A stretch of 61,562 nt of DNA from Caldilineaceae bacterium. Its GTDB lineage: Bacteria; Chloroflexota; Anaerolineae; Caldilineales; Caldilineaceae. The number at the start of each line of letters is the position of its first letter. The first letter of the stretch is position 1. This document shows positions 39,562-49,700 of this stretch, piece by piece. Location of the stretch: positions 1 through 61,562 of the forward strand of contig JAHBVG010000032.1 of assembly GCA_019637695.1 (NCBI GenBank), written 5' to 3'. The notes under the pieces are model-generated. The model worked only from the letters and a program-made list of their open reading frames with translations, had not been told where the DNA came from and made no database searches. A program made the translations under genes and the position numbers.

Positions 39562-40392
39562 TCAGTGGGCAAACTGGTTGTCTGAACTTGATGGTCGCTC
39601 ATCCTGAAACGGATTAGCTTCTATGAATTTGGGTTTAAGGCGTTCCTGTTCTTGCCGGCGCACGACGCCAATGTAAACGCTCCCTGCAATGAGCGCAAAG
39701 GCATACCATTGCAGCGCATAGCCCAAATGGCTGCCCTCGTTCAGGTCGGTTGCTGGCTCGATGCGAATAGGCAGCGTCGTCACATGGCGATCCGCTTCTA
39801 AAGCCACGTTGAAGTAGACAGGCATCAGCGCATACGGCATCTGAGGCTGGATCTTGTCAATGTCGAGCCGAAACCATTCCAACTGGGGATTGTCTACGCT
39901 GCCCGTACTGCTCGCTTCTGGCAACGGCTGCGACATCTGCAAGTGACCGGTCAGGGAAAGCTCCTCTGCTTCTTGAAACTGTCCCCAACGCTCTGGCGTC
40001 CCTTCGCGGAAAGGAACCCATCCTCGGTTAACTAGTATAGCACGGTCACTCCCCTCGATTACAAACGGTGTAACGAGAAAAGCGCCGGGTTGACCCTGAC
40101 GGGTCTGATTCTTGATGGCAATTTGCCGGGCGTAATCGTAACGTCCGCTGACCACTGCTTTCCGATCCACCAGAGCGGTGGGCGCTTCGGGCAGTGGACC
40201 GCCGTCAACGCGCAGCGGCTCGCTCTCTAGTTGGGCTAGAAGCTGGGCATTGTGGGCGCGGCGCTGCTCTAACCGATCCAATTGCCAGTTGCCTAAACCC
40301 GCCATCACCATCATGGCGGCGATGACTATCAGCGTTTTCCACCACCAGCGCCGGCCAAAGAGAAGTTTGATAAACGAGAAGAGTTTGCTCAA
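39562..40392 (-). CDS. SURF1-family cytochrome oxidase assembly protein
   Basis: The 276-residue product has the SURF1 layout: an N-terminal transmembrane helix ending in GLGNWQLDRLEQR, a periplasmic domain with VSGRYDYARQIAIKN, GAFLVTPFVIEG and ILVNRGWVP, and a C-terminal helix (LQWYAFALIAGSVYIGVV). SURF1 helps deliver heme A to subunit I. The start is a TTG whose bases overlap the stop of the preceding gene (TTGA), with GGAGG just upstream; no suitable ATG exists in frame there. It lies before ctaB in the operon. Confidence 0.88.
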   Translation of the reverse strand: MSKLFSFIKLLFGRRWWWKTLIVIAAMMVMAGLGNWQLDRLEQRRAHNAQLLAQLESEPLRVDGGPLPEAPTALVDRKAVVSGRYDYARQIAIKNQTRQGQPGAFLVTPFVIEGSDRAILVNRGWVPFREGTPERWGQFQEAEELSLTGHLQMSQPLPEASSTGSVDNPQLEWFRLDIDKIQPQMPYALMPVYFNVALEADRHVTTLPIRIEPATDLNEGSHLGYALQWYAFALIAGSVYIGVVRRQEQERLKPKFIEANPFQDERPSSSDNQFAH

Positions 40393-40940
40393 TGGGCCTC
40401 CACGAGCTGCGGCTGCACGCGCCAATGAAACACAAGGGCGCCAACCGCCAGCAATACCGCCAACGCGCCGCCAGCAATCGGCATCCAATTGAAAGTTGCT
40501 TCTATGAACTCCTCCATATAGGTGGCTTCTGCAGCGCCATCAGGACCGATGACAGCCAGATCGACCCGCCATTCGCCTGGTGTCGGCACCTCAAAATCAG
40601 CTTCATAGTAGATCTTGTTGACGGCATCCTGATGGGTCGCCTTTTTGGTCAGCGTCGCACCACTGGCAATGTGGGTCAGTATCACAGTGATGTCGGCGTT
40701 AAGGATCGGCTTGCCGGCGAAACCACTGGCGTCCCCAGGCAGCGATTCGGTCATGGCGATAGCGACGTGATACTGCCCCACCTGCGGCGGCTCTGGGTCG
40801 GACCAGACAAAAATGCGGTAAGGGCCAATATCCTCGTTGGTGAGTTGAGGCGTGCCTGTGCCGCCGTGCGCCGCCATCGAATCGGCAAGCACAACGATGA
40901 GCAACAAGGCCAGCCAGATTGAAATCCAGTTTTGTTTCAT
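40389..40940 (-). CDS. Secreted YtkA/FixH-like protein of the oxidase operon
   Basis: The 183-residue protein has a signal peptide (MKQNWISIWLALLLIVVLADSMA), an extracytoplasmic beta-sandwich-like domain (PPQVGQYHVAIAMTES, NADITVILTHIASG, PTPGEWRVDLAVIG) and a C-terminal transmembrane helix. The pattern resembles YtkA or FixH domains found near oxidase genes and copper-handling proteins. No obvious copper-binding His/Met cluster is visible. Position between ctaG and SURF1 suggests a role in oxidase assembly; the family call is tentative. Confidence 0.6.
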   Translation of the reverse strand: MKQNWISIWLALLLIVVLADSMAAHGGTGTPQLTNEDIGPYRIFVWSDPEPPQVGQYHVAIAMTESLPGDASGFAGKPILNADITVILTHIASGATLTKKATHQDAVNKIYYEADFEVPTPGEWRVDLAVIGPDGAAEATYMEEFIEATFNWMPIAGGALAVLLAVGALVFHWRVQPQLVEAH

Positions 40941-40942
40941 GG

Positions 40943-41884
40943 TCAGGCTTCCGTCGAACGGAGTTCGTGCGTATGCCGCCAGCGGGCTTGCCGTCGCTCC
41001 TCCAGATCGATACCGGCAGCGCGCATCTCCGCCGCCCGCTCTGCCGACTGCGCGGTTCTCTTCTTGGTCTGGTTCATCTGAATGCCGATGAGGAAGATGG
41101 CAGCCAGGATGTACATCATGCTGCCCGGAATCCACATGATCAGCCCGGACCAGACTTGATCGTCCATGACGCTGAGACCATAGAGGCGGGGGACCGTTGT
41201 GTAGTGGCTGTAGATGGGGCTGCTGGCAAAGGTAATCGCCAAACCGGCCAGCATATTGGGTGGAACCAACGAAATCGCATAGGCGGCCCGCACCAAATTT
41301 GGCTGCCGTTTGCCGATCTGCGGCCCTGCGCCGGTGATCCGCCACCAGAAAAGCATGGCCACGCCGAAGAAGGTGATATGTTGCACATCGTGGACAAAAC
41401 CGTTGCGCAGGGCCAGGTTGTAGAGATTGGGATCATGCCAGCCCAGGTAGACTGTGATGAAGAGCATCCACGCCAGGCCAGGGTTGAGAATCTGTGCCAA
41501 TGTCTGATAGACGCGATGGCCCGGCTGGAACCATCCCCCAATGCGGATGCGCAGATCTCTGGGCAGCGCCCACAGAAAGGTAGGAAATGGGTTCGCCAAC
41601 ATAAGCAGCGGCGCGGCGAACATCATCATCAGCAGATGCTGAACCATATGCATTAGAAAGAGTTGGCTGCCTAGCACGTCAATCGGGGACATGAGTGCGA
41701 TTGCCAGCAGCAGCAGCCCAACCAGATAGGAGGCCAGCCGCCAATAATTGGCAAAGCGCGTCCGTCCTCGCTGGCGCAAATTGCGCCAACCGATCACGTG
41801 CAGCGTGCCCAACGTCAACAGGAGCGCGATCGCTTCAACGCGCAGATCCCAAGAGAGAAGCAGGGCTTTGGTTAATGGGTCCAT
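40943..41884 (-). CDS. ctaG: CtaG-type cytochrome c oxidase assembly factor (caa3 CtaG family)
   Basis: This 313-residue protein of about seven helices matches the caa3-type CtaG family, needed for oxidase biogenesis in Bacillus and probably linked to copper insertion. Histidine-rich helix motifs are present: FLMHMVQHLLMMMFAAPLL and FVHDVQHITFFGVAMLFWW. It starts downstream of a repeat-filled gap after ctaE and runs into the YtkA-like gene after two bases. It should not be confused with the unrelated Cox11-type CtaG of proteobacteria. Confidence 0.88.
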   Translation of the reverse strand: MDPLTKALLLSWDLRVEAIALLLTLGTLHVIGWRNLRQRGRTRFANYWRLASYLVGLLLLAIALMSPIDVLGSQLFLMHMVQHLLMMMFAAPLLMLANPFPTFLWALPRDLRIRIGGWFQPGHRVYQTLAQILNPGLAWMLFITVYLGWHDPNLYNLALRNGFVHDVQHITFFGVAMLFWWRITGAGPQIGKRQPNLVRAAYAISLVPPNMLAGLAITFASSPIYSHYTTVPRLYGLSVMDDQVWSGLIMWIPGSMMYILAAIFLIGIQMNQTKKRTAQSAERAAEMRAAGIDLEERRQARWRHTHELRSTEA

Positions 41885-41902
41885 ATTGTTTCGCGATAGA
41901 AC

Positions 41903-41940
41903 AACCGGCAGGCTCGCATCCCTTGCGCCCCCTGCCGGTT
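41903..41940. repeat. Hairpin in the ctaE-ctaG gap
   Basis: AACCGGCAGG (41903-41912) and CCTGCCGGTT (41931-41940) form a perfect 10-bp stem with an 18-nt loop, close to the ctaG start. There is no T run, so RNA processing or partial attenuation between ctaE and ctaG is more likely than termination. Confidence 0.65.
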
Positions 41941-41949
41941 CAAGCTGAT

Positions 41950-42102
41950 ATAGGGATTGGGGATCAGGGACTGGGGATCGGGGATCTTGTTTTGGATCTG
42001 AAATCTCTTAATCGCTTAATCTCGTGTCGAAAGCGATTGGAAAATGAGGAGATCAGAGACTCTAAACACGTCCCCAGTCCCCGATCCCCAGTCCCCAGCA
42101 TC
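41950..42102 (-). repeat. Inverted 7-bp-period array between ctaE and ctaG
   Basis: Arms of GGGGATT, CAGGGAC, TGGGGATC-type units at the two ends of the gap face each other across about 80 bp of A+T-rich sequence. The ctaE stop codon abuts the array. Confidence 0.85.
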
Positions 42103-42709
42103 AATGCATTGCGTGCCCGATCAGATAGAGCGCCGGGTAGAAGAAAATCCAGACGAGATCGACGTAGTGCCAGTAGATGGCGCACGCTTCGACGCCCCAG
42201 TGCTTATCCGCCGAGAAGTGGCCTTTACGGCCCAGCCACCACACATTCATAATCAGGATAATGCCAGATAGCACGTGCAGGGCGTGCATACCGGTCATCC
42301 CAAAGACAACGGCGCCGAAAACGCCATCTGACGGTTTTAGATGTCCTTCATAGATGAACGGGAACATCCCCCACTCGAAGATCACCACGCCGAATAGGAA
42401 GATCGTCCCCAGGAAGGCGGTGATCAAGAGGCTGATCGAGAAGTTAGTGCGATCATTGTTGGCAATCGCCACTTCAGCGCGATTCATAAAATAACTGCTA
42501 ATGAGCAAAACCACTGTTACGATCAGTCCAATCACCTGATCCAGTTCCGGACGGACGATCTGGCCGTCGTGCCGCCAGAGGTAGAAGCGAGCCGCCAGCA
42601 GACCGCCAAAGAGGAAGGACTCAGAGGCAAAGAAAAGCCACATACCCATTCGATTATTGCGAGTCTGTTCACGATACTGCTCTAGCGCGGATGCGACAAT
42701 TGCAGCCAT
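42101..42709 (-). CDS. ctaE: Cytochrome c oxidase subunit III
   Basis: The 202-residue protein has five predicted helices and the subunit III motifs RMGMWLFFASESFLFGGL, GMTGMHALHVLSG and YWHYVDLVWIFFYPALYL. The acidic FASESF position of the third-subunit family is intact. It is the five-helix form typical of Bacillus-like and other caa3-type oxidases. It starts three bases after the ctaF stop. Confidence 0.93.
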   Translation of the reverse strand: MAAIVASALEQYREQTRNNRMGMWLFFASESFLFGGLLAARFYLWRHDGQIVRPELDQVIGLIVTVVLLISSYFMNRAEVAIANNDRTNFSISLLITAFLGTIFLFGVVIFEWGMFPFIYEGHLKPSDGVFGAVVFGMTGMHALHVLSGIILIMNVWWLGRKGHFSADKHWGVEACAIYWHYVDLVWIFFYPALYLIGHAMH

Positions 42710-42712
42710 AGA

Positions 42713-42931
42713 TCAATGCTCCTCTTTGGATGACCACAAGCTTGTGATATGCATAAAGTAGTTCAGCACCAGCGCACCCTTAAAGATCGCCAGCAAAAAG
42801 AGCAAGATTGCTGAATTCGTGTAAAGCGCTGCATAATATTCGATCAGGGTCAGGATCATGAGAGCGACGGCAACAATAATCCCCTGCCGGTAGATAGGTT
42901 TGCGCGGTTTGGTTTGAGTCTTTTGTGTCAT
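42713..42931 (-). CDS. ctaF: Cytochrome c oxidase subunit IV, small membrane subunit
   Basis: A 72-residue protein with a basic N-terminus and two helices (GIIVAVALMILTLIEYYAAL and ILLFLLAIFKGALVLNYFMHI). The second helix with FKGALVLNYFMHI is typical of bacterial subunit IV. It stabilises the oxidase core and lies between subunits I and III as usual. Confidence 0.85.
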   Translation of the reverse strand: MTQKTQTKPRKPIYRQGIIVAVALMILTLIEYYAALYTNSAILLFLLAIFKGALVLNYFMHITSLWSSKEEH

Positions 42932-42980
42932 CGAATGCTCCAGATTCGACTAAAAGTAAATCGATAGTGTCTAGTGCAAA

Positions 42981-43072
42981 TAATGAGTAAAAAGTAATGA
43001 CTAGCCATACGGCATTGATCGCCAATTGGCAACCAATATCGTCAACGGAATATGCTCATTACTCTTTACTCA

Positions 43073-43075
<3 letters not shown>
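42981..43075 (-). repeat. Inverted array between ctaD and ctaF
   Basis: The arms AATGAGTAAAAAGTAATGA (42982-43000) and TCATTACTCTTTACTCATTA (43056-43075) are nearly complementary. The unit flavour is A+T-rich and unlike the GGGGATT arrays. The ctaD TAA stop lies inside one arm. Confidence 0.8.
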
Positions 43076-44953
<1,878 letters not shown>

Positions 44954-44999
44954 AGAAGTTTCTCCCTATGCGACAAGATAATGACGTTTATCCGAAATC

Positions 45000-45030
45000 A
45001 GTGCGTGTTGCGTAGAACGCAATACGCACT
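45000..45030 (-). repeat. Small inverted repeat between ctaC and ctaD
   Basis: AGTGCGTGTTGCGT (45000-45013) and ACGCAATACGCACT (45017-45030) pair with one mismatch around AGA. Units of seven bases (TGCGTGT, TGCGTAG) suggest a short member of the same array family. Confidence 0.7.
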
Positions 45031-45038
45031 CTCCCCTT

Positions 45039-45761
45039 TTAACGGGCTGCTACCTGACCGCTGATCCACATTGCAAACTCATCCTCAGGAACCACGCGCA
45101 CAGCAGCCTGCATACCTGTATGGTTGAAACCGCAGAGTTCGGCGCAGACCATTGTAAAATCACCCGTCTCGATGGGGGTGAAGCGCAGGCGGGTGGTCTG
45201 CCCTGGCACTAGATCCTGTTTGACGCGGAACTCAGGAACATAGAAGTTGTGCAGCACATCCCGCGACCGCATCTCTAAGAGGATCGGCTGATCCAGGGGT
45301 AAAACCAGCTCCTGGGTGATCAGCCCAGTCTCCGGGTAGATGAAATTCCACCCCCACTGAAAGCCTTCCACTTCGATCACATACTCGTCAGGCGATGGCG
45401 TCGTGATGTCGATCAGGATGCGGGTTGCCTCGACGCTGAAGAAGACGACGAAGATCAGGGGGATCACCGTCCACGCGATTTCGAGTCGCACATTGCTGTG
45501 GAAGTATTCGCCTTCTTTTTCTTCGTCCTCGCCTCTGCGGTGGCGGAAGACAAAGAGCGCGTAGAGCATGAAAACGACCACCAATGAGAAGAGGAAAGCG
45601 ATCAGCCAGATGTGATAATTAAACAGACGATCAATCGACACCGCTTCAACACTGGATTGGGCCGGCAATCTTAACACCGAATCCAAAAGCCAGTAGACCA
45701 GAAAGGTACTCACGACAACGAGGCCTGCCGCAATTCCAAAATGGCGAGAATTGTTTTGCAT
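45039..45761 (-). CDS. ctaC: Cytochrome c oxidase subunit II with CuA site
   Basis: Subunit II takes electrons from the donor at the CuA centre. The 240-residue protein has an N-terminal signal-anchor, the two-helix hairpin (LEIAWTVIPLIFVVFFS), the aromatic GFQWGWNFIYPETG and the CuA ligands C206, C210, H214 and M217 (CAELCGFNHTGM). It ends shortly after the CuA site, so it lacks the fused cytochrome c domain of true caa3 enzymes; a separate donor is needed. The 129 bp before it show nothing recognisable. Confidence 0.94.
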   Translation of the reverse strand: MQNNSRHFGIAAGLVVVSTFLVYWLLDSVLRLPAQSSVEAVSIDRLFNYHIWLIAFLFSLVVVFMLYALFVFRHRRGEDEEKEGEYFHSNVRLEIAWTVIPLIFVVFFSVEATRILIDITTPSPDEYVIEVEGFQWGWNFIYPETGLITQELVLPLDQPILLEMRSRDVLHNFYVPEFRVKQDLVPGQTTRLRFTPIETGDFTMVCAELCGFNHTGMQAAVRVVPEDEFAMWISGQVAAR

Positions 45762-45890
45762 ACAGTTCCCTCAATGTGAAAAATAAACGATGGCGCAACC
45801 AATAAAACGAGCAAACAAGTTCACATTCAAAATAAAACGAAACAAGACGGGGGATGACTATCTCCAGGGCTGCGTGAGATAACGCGCTGG

Positions 45891-46262
45891 CTACCCGCTT
45901 AACATCCAGTAGCTAACCGCAAAAAGTCCAAACGAGGCAATGAGCGGCATTGCCGTCCACACCACTTCCCAACCGCGTTTGATCAAAATGTCGCCGCTAT
46001 CCTTAGTGTTTAGGACCTCTTCCGATGCCGCGCCCGGCTCGTAACGGCTGACCCGCTGTGGGAATTTGAAGACAGAGGCCACCAACAGGATCTGAATCAC
46101 AACAAAAAGCGCAGCACTGCCCACCAAAGCCATGCGGAAGAGGGATAAATTCCCCTCGCCAGGCATAGTTTGCCACGGCGCCACTTCCGGCAGCAGGTAA
46201 CTGCCTACCAACCACAACAGAAATGTACCGACCAGCAACAAGGCTATCAGTCTACGCTTCAT
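45891..46262 (-). CDS. COX2-hairpin-like membrane protein, first gene of the oxidase operon
   Basis: The 123-residue protein has three hydrophobic segments: an N-terminal signal or helix, a second helix (ALVGSAALFVVIQILLVASVF) and a third (VVWTAMPLIASFGLFAVSYWML). The stretch DILIKRGWEVVWTAMPL recalls the start of the second helix in subunit II (LEIAWTVIPL), so this may be a detached copy of the subunit II membrane hairpin. No copper ligands are present. It opens the operon, 35 nt behind a promoter. Role unknown; a structural or assembly role is inferred. Confidence 0.65.
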   Translation of the reverse strand: MKRRLIALLLVGTFLLWLVGSYLLPEVAPWQTMPGEGNLSLFRMALVGSAALFVVIQILLVASVFKFPQRVSRYEPGAASEEVLNTKDSGDILIKRGWEVVWTAMPLIASFGLFAVSYWMLSG

Positions 46263-46296
46263 CGCTATCTAAGATGTCCTTTTTAATGACAACAAG

Positions 46297-46327
46297 ATTT
46301 TACCCCGAATTCGGATTTGTACAAATC
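46297..46327 (-). promoter_or_regulatory. Promoter of the oxidase operon with overlapping palindrome
   Basis: On the minus strand TTGTAC (46319-46324) is followed after 16 bp by TAAAAT (46297-46302). A perfect 14-bp palindrome GATTTGTACAAATC (46314-46327) covers the -35 box, and CGAATTCG (46306-46313) lies in the spacer. This is the geometry of an operator, but the regulator is not known. Confidence 0.6.
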
Positions 46328-46594
46328 GGGTGAGGTCTGTGCGCAATTGCGGATCGAGAGCAATCACGGCGATGAACCATTTTGATCAACAGGGCAGTCA
46401 TGATTGTCTTGTTTTGAGCCGTAGTTTTTCGCAAGATTGTGCGCTTTTGCACAAATCGAGACCGGAAAATCCTCGGCAACCTATCCATGTGGACAGGTCA
46501 GTGCCGCATTCTACAAGACCCAAAGGGGGAATGTCAAACGTGAAGACGCGTAGGGGTGTTTTTGTTTTGAGGCAACCATTTACTTCTGCTCTAG

Positions 46595-46630
46595 CCAGGT
46601 CACGGACCTGGCGGCGGGTCACGGACCCGC
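46595..46630. repeat. Two tandem 7-bp hairpins with the same loop
   Basis: CCAGGTC-ACG-GACCTGG (46595-46611) is followed after two bases by GCGGGTC-ACG-GACCCGC (46614-46630). The stems differ at compensating positions while the ACG loop is the same. Confidence 0.7.
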
Positions 46631-46660
46631 TTGGAGCATAAGGGTGGTGGTTATGTTTTT

Positions 46661-46706
46661 AGATCCAGCCCTGCCAGGGTTTTTAGACCCCAACAGGGCT
46701 GGATCT
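46661..46706 (-). repeat. Hairpin behind the giant-protein gene
   Basis: AGATCCAGCCCTG (46661-46673) and CAGGGCTGGATCT (46694-46706) form a perfect 13-bp stem. It starts three bases after the stop of the giant gene. No T run follows on the minus strand, so it is at best an atypical terminator or a 3' end stabiliser. Confidence 0.65.
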
Positions 46707-46709
46707 CTA

Positions 46710-49700
46710 CTATGGCTGCTCAGACTCAGGTTCGAGAATTTCTGCGCTAGATGGAGAGTCCATATCTGCCGCTTGTGTGTTCAGCGCTTGCTCCTGACTG
46801 ATCATAGGTAGATAGAGTTGTGGAACGCTCAGCGGGGCCTGATGCGTCGCAACGGTGACGAGCTTGCTTACCAACGGCAAGAAGATGGGTCTGATCCCAA
46901 CACCGTAGACAATCAGCTCGGTAACAACGATATCGCTCACCTGACCGTCCGAGAACGACTGCGCCGAAATGGTGACAAACTGACTGGAGCCGGGAGGGGC
47001 ATCGAACGGAACAGTGACTGTCAACGTCGTCCGCCCGGCGGTACTGCCATTGATAGCCACCGTTGAAGGCAGATCGGTCATTGCCCACATCGTTCCCGCC
47101 CCGCCAGACTGGGAACGCACCGATGCGCTGCGGACAAGTTTATACGCGTCTGCAACTGGGCTGAGATTGGTCACGAGGACGGGGATGATCACTTGCTCGC
47201 CTGGTCGCACCAGCATGACCGGCGGCGCCACTATCCGTACAGAATAGAGGATGCGGCTACCCCTCATCACCGCCTTTACGCCATCGGCCAATTGCTCTAA
47301 TGTCATCCCAGTGTCGAGTAGCAGGTTGGCGCCGTTGACGTAGATCTCAAACTTGCCCCCCACCAAAAGGAAGACCCCACTCGCGTTGTCGGTCAGGTCA
47401 ATGCCCCCCCCTGCGCCAACGGCCAGGATAAATGTCCCCTTCACATGGATGGCCCCCAGGCTCAAGCCCGAAATCTGAAGATAGAGACCATCGCCGCCGA
47501 AAATCGTTACATCTTCGCCCGAAATTTCGGTATCTTCGCCAAAGATGATGATCACGGGATCTTGTACCTGATTACCATCGCCGCCGCTGATCGAGACATT
47601 GCCATCTTGACCATTGCTGCCGCCAGCCGCGCCGCTGCCGCCTTCTCCACCAACCACGATCCCATCCTCGATCACGAGGACCGGTGACGCCAGGAGCGTA
47701 ACGTTGCCGCCATCCCCACCATCCTGCGGTTTGGTAGCATTGGACGCAGCGGAACCACCGTTTCCACCTTTGATCTTACCGTTCTTGTCGCTGCCATCAC
47801 CTGTATTATCGAGCAGACCTGGCCCACCCTGGCCCGCGACCAGTGTAACATCACCGCCTTTGCCGCCCTTGCTCTTCTCGTCAGCCGCCTGGGCCGAGCC
47901 GTCGCCGGTGATATTGCCGCCGTCGCCGCCGAGGATCTCGCCGTAGTTGGCGATCTCCTGTGCTGCCACCTGAACAGCGCCGCCGTTGCCGCCCTTTCCG
48001 GCCCTTGTGGGATCGCCGGCGCCATTGCCGGTGAGCGCGCCGCCCTTGCCGCCTTTGATGCTGGCATCTGCCACCACCAGCACAAGACCGCCGCTCTCTT
48101 TGGCCTGAGCATTGGCAGCACCCACATCCAGACGCACACCGCCGCCGTCGCCGCCCCCCGGCCCGTCACCGCCGCCCCCCGGCCCGTCGCCGCCGTTGCC
48201 GCCTTCCACAGCCCCCACAATGATGATATCGCCGCCGCCATCGTTATCGCCTTCACCAGCGCCAGCATCGCCAGCGACCCTGCCACCCGGACCGGTGATC
48301 GTAACGCTGCCGCCTGCGCCGCCGCGTCCGCCCTTGTTTGGCCCGCCGCCTGCGCCGCCGTTGCCGCCGCTGCCGCCGCGGATCTTCCCTTCGCTGATCA
48401 TCTCACCTTTGGGCGAAGTCAGCTTCAGGTTAACCGCGCCGCCGTTGCCGCCGTCCGCATTGGCGTCGTTTGGTCCACCTCCGTCCGCGCCGTTGCCGCC
48501 TGCGCCCGCCTCAATGTTGCCCATATTGCTTATCAAATCTGCCTCGATGGTAACGCTACCGCCGTCGCCGCCGCGGCCTTGCGTCGCCTTACCACCCTTG
48601 CCGCCCTTGATCTCCCCTTCGTTGTGGACAGTTTGCGCCTTCAGTGTCACACCCTGACCTGCGCCGCCTGCGCCATTACCTGTGCCATTGCCATCTGCAC
48701 CGTCGGCGCCCTGAATGAGACCGGTATTTTGGATCTCCTCGCTGGCCGCAATGGAAAGCGCACCATCCGGCGGACCCAAGAGCGTCCCTCTGTTGTCGAG
48801 CGATTTGACCACCACTGGTCCCGTCGATTGAACGGTGCGGCCTTCGGGGATGAGGACCACATCATCGGCGTTGGGGACGCGCGCCGGCTGCCACGTGTTG
48901 GGATCATCCCAGTCGCCGTCGTTGACAGCTACAATCGTCGGTTCCAGTGTGGCAAAGTCCGCGGTCGCGCCCATGCTCTCCTCAATGCGGATTCCGGCAT
49001 CGGTGACAAGGGTGACAGTGCTGGTCAGTGGGCCGACATAGCTGTTGGCCTCTATGCCCACAACCTGGGTAGCTGTCTCACCCGGTCTGACGCTCTTCTG
49101 CACCGTCACCGGCTGGCCCAGGAAATCCGGCTCAAGGGTGACGGTCAATGCCATCTGCTGCGCCACATCCCCCGTATTGGTGATCACCACGGTGATGGTG
49201 AAGGGTTGGCCCATTACCGGCGGATCTGGCTGGATCTGCTGGCCGAGGCTGAGATTGGCCCGGCCCACAGTGGACTTGTCTTCTTCGACCACGGTTGTAC
49301 CATCGGAGCCTCTCACCTCCAGCCGGAAGTTCAGTTCGGTGGCGTCCGCCGTGGGCGTTACCACCACGGTGTTCTGCCAGCGTTCGCCCGGTGCAAGGCT
49401 GAGTCCATCGGTCAGCAGCGGCGCACCGCTATCGCCGTTCACAGTGGCGGTGATGGCAACCGTGTTCATCTGGTTGCCCTGATTTTCCACTGTAAGGGCA
49501 TAGGGCACAGGCTGCCCCATGAGTACCTTTTCGGTCTCGCGCTTGACGGTGACTTTGAGGGTACGATTGGGCGGGGTCACTTTGACAGTATTGGTGATGG
49601 CAGCCCGTGGCCCTTCCACGGCGACGACGTTTATCGAGTATTGGATGTCCTCAGTTTGGCTCTCGGGGATCAGCCGCTGCATACTGTCGCTCCACGTCTG

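Larger units (their letters stand above)
46263..46709. other. Intergenic region between the giant-protein gene and the oxidase operon
   Basis: This stretch of about 450 bp holds the oxidase promoter and a palindrome (46297-46327), two tandem small hairpins (46595-46630) and a larger hairpin next to the giant-protein stop (46661-46706). I see no gene in it. Confidence 0.7.

Noticed and set aside
40941..41345. N-terminal extension of the YtkA-like gene up to 41345
   Set aside because: The extension is a shadow of ctaG in another frame; the ATG at 40940 begins a clear signal peptide.
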